A DNA stretch of 64,000 nt from Apricaphanius iberus. Lineage: Eukaryota > Chordata > Actinopteri > Cyprinodontiformes > Aphaniidae. Under the pieces are notes generated by a model. It did no database searches, was not told the DNA's origin, and was given only the letters and a program-made list of their open reading frames with translations. The position numbers were made by a program, and so were the translations under genes. Where the stretch lies: positions 930,001 to 994,000 of the forward strand of contig JAPXFQ010000074.1 of NCBI GenBank assembly GCA_028564705.1, written 5' to 3'. Position 1 is the stretch's first letter. Each line of letters starts with the position of its first letter. This document shows positions 59,401 to 64,000 of this stretch, in pieces.

Positions 59401-62162
59401 TTGATTCTATGGCAACCTTGCCTCTGTCAGTCTGCTTACCACCATCAGTAAGTGAATGGGTGAATGACTACAGTATACTTTGAGGTCCCTAGGACTAGAT
59501 AAAGCACTATACATTGCATTACATTATCAGGGAAAAAGTGTTCTAATTGTAAAACAAAAATACACGAAAAAGAAACATGTTGTATAGACAGTTTCTTTCC
59601 ATTTGTTATTATCATGGGAAAAAATAGCTTCTTCTTAAACAAAGCTGTAAGTCTTTATAACATTTTTGTTTCATAAGCATAATGGACAATACGGAGGACG
59701 GTGTGCACAAAAACAGTGTCATCACTCAAGCTCTCTCAAGCCTTCTGATGCAACATTATAAAGTATTTAGCAAATACTGTTCTCTACACTGTTTACTATC
59801 TCTAATCAACATGAGTTCTGTCTTCTTGTCCCTGAACAAGTCCATCCCAGTTCATATTAAAGCACGAACCCGTTCGTTTCCATCCGTTCCAATGTCTGGT
59901 CCCTGCAAGACTGGCCAATGTCCCTCTGATAGCATGTAACCTGAACCATGGAGCAGTCTCCAAATATCAGAACGTTGTGTAGATAGCTTGCTGCTTTGAC
60001 ATCTTTAAAAGCACTCTATATATAGTTATCAAAACATTACACTCTGAAGGCTTTGTTTTTCCCCAATACGACTTATCCTAGATGTGACTAAGATAAGGAA
60101 TAATTAATCAAATCCCAATTAAAAAGAAATGATTCAAGATAGAAATATATTCATCTTTTCATACCAAGAATTCAAAGTTTCTTTGAAAGTCATCTGTCAG
60201 AAATTAACCCCAATAGTAACTAAAGTTCTAATAATCCCCAACGATGATTTAACAGACACAAGCTAACACAATGAGACGGATTTGACATTTTGTGTTCCCA
60301 TCATATTGTACCAACTTGATTGTTTTTTGCAGCTGAAGAGGTTTAGAAATTCTCAGTAAAAATCTTCAGAAAACTATTAGATTGAAACTAGATTGTGGCA
60401 ACATATTTCAGTTTGATATTTTTCTTCTGTTCCCTTGTCAGCAGGCAGGCTCCCCTCAGGGAGCAGAAGCGGGATCTGTGGTGGTGAAGGTCCACTATAC
60501 CTACAACATAGCTCTGTCTGTCCCCATGGACACACCATACCATGAACTGAAGCAGCGAATCGCAGAGAAAGTGGGTCAATCAGCATCTCAGCTGCGGCTC
60601 AGGTACAAACACCTCTCACATCCAACCTTTTTCATTTCAAATGAGATATCTATATTTGTTGTCAACAATAAAAGATTTCCTGACAAGCCAAGGCAAATTT
60701 ATTTATGGGGCGCACTTTCAACACAAGGCAATTCAAGGTGCTTTACATGATTACATAAATGTGAAAATTAAAATAAAGAATCAATGAACATTTATAAAAC
60801 AAAAAATAGCATTTGATTAAAAACAACAATTTAGAATAAAAAAAAATTTAATAATAGTATTGGCAATAATGGTATGAGTTACACATAAGCATGTTAAATA
60901 GGTATGTTTTTATTTTAGATTTAAAAGAGTTCAGTGTCTCTGCAGTTTCGCATTCATCCGACAGTTTGTTCCCGACGTGGGGAGCATAGAAACTAAAAGC
61001 TGCTTTCCCATTTTTGGTTCTGGTTCTAGAGACGATCAGTAGATTAGAGCTGGAGGACCTGAGTGATCTGGAAGGTTTTTATCATGATAACAGATCTCTA
61101 ATGTACTCTGGTGATAACCCATTCAATGATTTATAGACTAATAAAAGCACTTTAATGTCTATTCTCTGAGCTACAGGGAGCCAGTGTAAGGACTTTAGAA
61201 CACGGGTGATGTGTTCTACTTTCCTGGTTCTAGTGAGAACACGAGCAGCAGCGTTCTGGATGGATCAGTTGCAGATTTCTGATTGATTTTTTAGCTTTTA
61301 CAGTAATCAAGGCAGTTGGATTAAATAAATGGTTGAGGCGAGAGCACTCAGCACAACAAAACTACTTAATTTCTTTCTACAAAAGCTGTAAAACATAAGA
61401 TGTCATAAGAACTCTTGGTAAATATTTCCTTGATTTTTTTTGTTTGCTCGTGTTTTCATTCCTACTTCCTAGTTTCAACCTTTTCCCTCTCTTTCTATCC
61501 CATCAGACATAAGCACCACGGGTCCCGAGTGCTTTCGCCTCTGCCTGGAGAGGTGGAGCCGGGCAGAGCTGTGCAGGAAGTGGCTGAGGCTGGCAGAGTC
61601 ACCCTGTGGTGCCAGGTAAGATATCGGGGGAATTCATGTTTATCTCTCTGTCACAGTCGAATTCCTGATGGTATTTAAAAATGCTTGCTGAAATGTTTTG
61701 TTAATTAATTAGAAAAATGTGAACATTTAAAAATGATATATACATAAGTATTTAGATCCTTTAGTCATTATCAAGCTTATAATATTTAATTAATTTTCCC
61801 TCTCTGCAGAAGGAAGACCCACTGGCAAACCGTACCATTCTTTACCAGATGGTGGCGCTATATGACTATGCTGCTCAGGGCCCAGAGGATTTAGAATTTA
61901 GTGAAGGAGACACCATTGATATCCTGGGTGAAGGTGAGACCCCGACGGTTAATGCTAAACCAAAACAACCATGTGGAATCAAGTTTAATCTTTTTTTATG
62001 TTTTAATGCTGTGTCCTCCTCAGTATTCACCATCTATGTGTTTCTTTTCCATGTTTCCTTGTAGTCAACGATGAATGGCTGGAGGGACACTGTGCAGGGA
62101 GTATCGGCATCTTCCCGAGCTGCTTTGCCTACAGGGAAAACGACAGAATCATTCAGGCTTGA
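39369..62162 (+). CDS. noxa1: NADPH oxidase activator 1 (p67phox-like)
   Basis: Cytosolic activator that links Rac-GTP to the flavocytochrome of NADPH oxidases. Fifteen coding exons: 39369-39542, 40123-40205, 42547-42655, 43641-43775, 52859-52966, 53195-53254, 53338-53375, 53516-53654, 54812-54874, 55073-55160, 58516-58622, 60442-60602, 61507-61615, 61810-61933 and 62065-62162; 531 residues. Order: TPR region (1-165), with Arg102 in RGNAVIDY where p67phox has its Rac-contacting Arg102; activation motif with Val204 in FLGKPKVISS; central SH3 (about 238-298); proline-rich linker (304-368); PB1 (about 380-455); C-terminal SH3 (about 472-527, ALYDYAAQ to GIFPSCF). The ATG was chosen because LWN at 9-11 lines up with p67phox. 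A good acceptor at 39353 suggests an upstream leader exon, which I could not find. Neighbouring man1b1-dpp7 and the NOXA1-like IPND motif favour noxa1; ncf2 is the alternative. The exon 11 donor and exon 12 acceptor are the least certain junctions. Confidence 0.9.
40700..41330 (-). mobile_element. Tc1-like transposon relic
   Basis: On the minus strand, frames give [18 protein letters not shown] fragments. The plus strand has GACTTTGACTGGGCCATTCT near 40858 and CTCCAGAGTTACCACCGGCC near 41112, which look like antisense Tc1-type transposase sequence. Heavily mutated, in noxa1 intron 2. The family assignment is tentative. Confidence 0.5.
41331..42546. other. noxa1 intron 2, remainder
   Basis: AT-rich intron sequence with no recognised element. 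Confidence 0.5.
42656..43640. other. noxa1 intron 3
   Basis: Starts with a CA repeat about 20 bases after the exon 3 donor (42675-42695). The long open frame that runs from exon 3 into this intron has no homology beyond the exon. Nothing else recognised. Confidence 0.55.
43776..45336. other. noxa1 intron 4, left part
   Basis: No coding sequence or named repeat recognised before the MITE at 45337. Confidence 0.5.
45337..45823. mobile_element. MITE with TTAA ends, copy 2
   Basis: Same family and orientation as 28426-28936, with a few small deletions. CCAGTAGGGGGCAG at 45363-45376 fits the CTCF core consensus CCASYAGRKGGCRS at every position. Confidence 0.8.
46228..48220 (-). pseudogene. L2 ORF2 (endonuclease-reverse transcriptase), broken
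   Basis: The endonuclease piece ends near 47933. The RT fingers and palm read in one frame to 47121, while the YADD part overlaps in another frame from 47269, so there is at least one frameshift inside the RT domain. The C-terminal piece (46500-46228, [17 protein letters not shown]) is separated by stops. The original product would nick target DNA and copy the element's RNA. Confidence 0.85.
49045..49548 (-). pseudogene. L2 ORF1 with SGNH-esterase-like domain
   Basis: A 167-codon open frame contains [18 protein letters not shown] (equivalent of the usual GTND block, with Val for Asn) and a C-terminal [13 protein letters not shown], the DxxH-type block of SGNH hydrolases. Esterase domains occur in ORF1 of some CR1/L2 elements of fish. 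The frame is cut off from its N-terminal part and ORF2, so it is a relic. Confidence 0.7.
49905..50330 (-). mobile_element. older L2-like relic, RT side
   Basis: Antisense blocks such as GTAAGGTTAGATATAGGTTG, CTGTGGTAGGTATCCATTTA and AATAGGGCCAGTAATCTAAT parallel the RT-coding part of the L2 copy on its left (47330-47520) but are much more diverged. The matching endonuclease piece appears at 52430-52600. Confidence 0.5.
50331..51289. other. noxa1 intron 4, mixed repeat debris
   Basis: Contains GTTTACATGGACATCTAAAT and GTTTACATGTCACTCAG (a fish inverted-repeat element fragment, about 50458-50620) and CCAT tandem units at 50685-50717 (possible antisense tail of an RTE-like copy). No gene. Confidence 0.45.
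51290..52437 (+). mobile_element. Rex/CR1-like LINE, 5'-truncated, inactive
   Basis: The frame at 51300-51723 gives [39 protein letters not shown] and [12 protein letters not shown], that is RT palm motifs including catalytic ADD. After a frameshift come [34 protein letters not shown] and [17 protein letters not shown]. The 3' end is a GATTCT tandem tail (52418-52437). Missing the endonuclease and the RT N-terminus. Confidence 0.85.
52438..52600 (-). mobile_element. older L2-like relic, endonuclease side
   Basis: Directly after the GATTCT tail, the minus strand reads GTAGGGGATTTCAACATTC (VGDFNI), the endonuclease motif of L2-type ORF2. With 49905-50330 it probably formed one antisense L2 copy that was split by later insertions. 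Confidence 0.5.
53466..53493. repeat. GT microsatellite before noxa1 exon 8
   Basis: Fourteen GT units that end 22 bases before the first base of exon 8. Confidence 0.95.
53655..54811. other. noxa1 intron 8
   Basis: Contains a short L2-tail-like piece (ACTTTATTTGTATAGCACCA near 53748) and small GGATAGGATTGGATT units near 54220. Otherwise unassigned AT-rich sequence. Confidence 0.5.
55481..56478. mobile_element. long-inverted-repeat element with tRNA-like arms, copy 2
   Basis: Relative of 26494-27652 in opposite orientation: inner sequence at about 55890-55990 matches the reverse complement of about 26980-27080. Ends GGAGCCTGGAAGGGGTAAGG and, inverted, AGAGCCAGGCAGGGGTCGGG. The left arm has A-box TGGCTGACTGG (55672-55682) and B-box GGATCGTACCC (55715-55725). 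The right arm keeps a diverged minus-strand counterpart (56288 down to 56235). It lies in noxa1 intron 10. Confidence 0.75.
56479..58515. other. noxa1 intron 10, right part
   Basis: No recognised repeat or conserved coding signal. The short open frames at 56517-56804 and 57710-57940 (minus) match nothing I know. Confidence 0.45.
58623..60441. other. noxa1 intron 11
   Basis: Begins with CA units at 58629-58650 right after the exon 11 donor. Holds the SINE-like piece at 59340-59515. The rest is unassigned. Confidence 0.5.
59340..59515 (+). repeat. SINE-like repeat without tRNA head
   Basis: TGTCTTTGGGCAACACACTA, then CTTGCCTCTGTCAGTCTG, GTGAATGGGTGAATGACTAC and GATAAAGCACTATACATTGC follow the body and tail of the SINE found on the minus strand at 17020-17265. 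The tRNA-derived head is absent. Confidence 0.6.
60689..61325 (-). mobile_element. L2-type LINE 3' fragment in noxa1 intron 12
   Basis: Collinear with 45964-46690: tail with CACAAGGCAATTCAAGGTGC, then antisense C-terminal RT sequence (GGGGAGCATAGAAACTAAAA, CTAATGTACTCTGGTGATAA, AGCAGCAGCGTTCTGGATGG). It is a severely 5'-truncated copy of the same family as the large L2, with stops in the coding part. Confidence 0.8.
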
Positions 62163-62640
62163 AAGAAGATGTGAATCAATGCAGGCGTTTCTAAACCCAT
62201 TAACCTGTGAACCTGTTAGAAGCCCTACAGGCAATGAAACAGGCCTTGTACTGACTTCATGTTCATTTAAATTATTTATGTCAAACATTGCAATACTTTC
62301 TAACTGGTGGCCTCTGAACTCCCTGAGGCTCACAGTGAACCTCTATATCTTTAATCTCAAGCTGCTGAATACATCTTTTTACAGTTTGAGTGAAGAAAAC
62401 ATAGATCCAGCTGATATCATCCACTCATGTTGCATAAACCCAGAAGGAAAAATACATAATCCTGATATATCTGATTGCGAAGAGCATGTCTAAATTTAAC
62501 CTGTTGTACTTTACAACTAAAATCACAGTGCATATTTGCTCAGGTTCTATGCTATATTAACCATATCTGTTATCTCTTTGAATGTATTTTTCTTCTTTCC
62601 TGAAAAATATTAAACCTTCTTGATTAAATTAATGGTATTT
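62163..62640 (+). other. noxa1: noxa1 3' untranslated region (inferred)
   Basis: Sequence after the noxa1 TGA. ATTAAA occurs at 62609-62614 and 62623-62628, the variant polyadenylation signal, about 450 bases past the stop. An open frame runs across the stop in another frame but has no family match. Confidence 0.45.
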
Positions 62641-62699
62641 CCCTTTAGAAATGTGATTGAAAAGGGGCTGTACGTTAAGATTCCCCTAATTCCAGTTTC

Positions 62700-63960
62700 T
62701 GAATGTTTTTTTTTAAAGTTACAAACTTCTTAGATAAACATAAATTACTCTCTGAAAAACAATATGGATTCTGATCACAAAGATCCACAGGCCTAGCGCT
62801 CTCTGCACTGGTGGAAAATTTAGCAGCTGCAATTGAAAGAAAAGAGTACACTGTAGGTGTGTTCATTGACTTACGCAAAGCATTTGACACCATTAATCAA
62901 GACTTGTTACTGTCAAAAGCATCCAACTATGGAATTAGGGTTACAACACATCAGTGGCTTCAAAGTTATATTACAAACCCTAAGCAGTATGTACATATCA
63001 ATGGGTTAGATTCTGAATGTAGAGAGGTCATATGTGGCGTTCCGCAAGGGTCTGTTTTAGGGCCATTTCTTTTTATTTTGTTTATTAATGACATTTGTGA
63101 CCTAAAAAACAGGTTGAATTTTCTGTTGTTTGCTGAGACATCAGCATATTTCGATCAGGAATTGTTTTGTTGGAGCTATCGGAAAGAATTGAAGAAGGAA
63201 CGTTAAAAGTGAGAAATTGGTTTAATGAAAATAAGTTATATTTATATTGGGACAAAACAAACTATATGATTTTCAGCAATTATAGCAAAATAGATAATGT
63301 AAAAATTACAATTGATGGAGTCAGTATAAAAAGAGTCAAGGAAGTTAAGTTTCTAGGTGTTGTATTAGATGAAAAATTACAGTGGAAAGCTCATATCGAG
63401 TATGAAAAGAGAAAGGTCAGCGAAAGTATTCGCATTTTATATAAGTTTAGAGACTTGTTTGATTGTAGCTTGTTGAGTATGCTCTATTCCTCAATGATTC
63501 TCCCATATTTCAGTTGTTGTGCTGAAGTCTGGGCTAACACATACAGTATACTTGTACCACCAAGCCCTTGTTTCTGATGCAAAAAAGAGCAATTAGAATT
63601 ATCAGTAAGAAAGGTTATAGAGAGCGCACTAATCCGTTATTTATTGAAAATAAACTTCTTAAATTTAGGGATCTCGTTCACTTAAAAACGTTGATTATTA
63701 TGTGGAAAGCTAAGCAAAAAAAATAGCCAAATGATGTTCAAAGCAATTTTATTGCACAAGACGTTTCCCATATAAGGAAATATAATGTTCACAATATGTT
63801 TTCAGCAACATCGTTGAAAAGGAAATGTCCGTCTGTTTATGGAGTTAAATTGTGGAACTCTTTAAGTGTTGAATTTAAATGTTGTACAAATGTTTACAAA
63901 TTCAAAAAACTGTAAAAAACCAAAATTCTGAGTGCTTATGAAAAAAATTTAAAACAACTG
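62700..63960 (+). mobile_element. non-LTR reverse transcriptase relic
   Basis: The frame at 62811-63206 carries FIDLRKAFDTINQDLLLSK, VPQGSVLGPFLFILFIND and NFLLFAETSAY, where the catalytic ADD is changed. A frameshift leads to 63167-63577 with KFLGVVLDEKLQWKAHI, and later pieces give KRAIRIISKKGY and YGVKLWNSLS. The order is that of a LINE ORF2 RT and C-terminus. It is dead: catalytic motif lost, at least two frame changes, no endonuclease seen. Confidence 0.8.
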
Positions 63961-64000
63961 AAATTAACTGTAATTGTGCTATTTTGTTAAGTTTTGTGAC

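Noticed and set aside
62071..62493. 140-codon open frame over the noxa1 stop
   Set aside because: It is in a different frame from the SH3-coding exon and shows no family motif; it lies in the inferred 3' untranslated region.

Overview
The window is vertebrate nuclear DNA, almost certainly from a ray-finned (teleost) fish. Coding sequence is split into short exons with GT-AG junctions, and the introns are filled with fish-type transposons (Tc1-like, hAT, L2/CR1, RTE/Rex3-like). The species cannot be named from the sequence.

Three protein-coding genes are supported by exon-by-exon translation with consistent reading phase. (1) The 3' end of man1b1 (ER alpha-1,2-mannosidase, GH47), + strand, five exons from 109 to the stop at 12670; earlier exons lie to the left of the window. 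(2) A complete dpp7 (dipeptidyl peptidase 7, S28), - strand, 13 exons from the ATG at 33425 to the stop at 17764, 500 codons, with the Ser-Asp-His triad intact. (3) A complete noxa1 (NADPH oxidase activator, p67phox family), + strand, 15 coding exons from 39369 to 62162, 531 codons, with TPR, activation, central SH3, proline-rich, PB1 and C-terminal SH3 parts. man1b1 and dpp7 converge tail to tail. dpp7 and noxa1 diverge, with about 6 kb between their start codons. Man1b1, Dpp7 and Noxa1 also lie close together on human 9q34.3, which supports calling the third gene noxa1 rather than ncf2.

The genes do not form one pathway: glycoprotein trimming and quality control in the ER/Golgi, post-proline dipeptide cleavage in lysosomes/vesicles, and activation of NADPH oxidase at membranes.

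Most of the remaining sequence is intron or spacer with mobile elements. These include a full-length but broken Tc1-like element (324-1940), a Tc1 relic split by an L2 tail (7985-9310), a hAT-type MITE with a perfect 8-bp target duplication (18803-19202) and a nearly full-length antisense L2 LINE with an esterase-type ORF1 (45964-49890). There are also nested LINE relics in noxa1 intron 4, a piggyBac-like transposase fragment followed by an RTE-like relic (34140-35445), and a LINE reverse transcriptase relic after noxa1.

The most unusual structures are two related ~1-kb elements with long inverted ends (26494-27652 and 55481-56478). Each arm holds a tRNA-like segment with A-box and B-box at the same 54-bp span but a different middle. 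A second two-copy MITE family (28426-28936, 45337-45823) carries a CTCF-like core motif.
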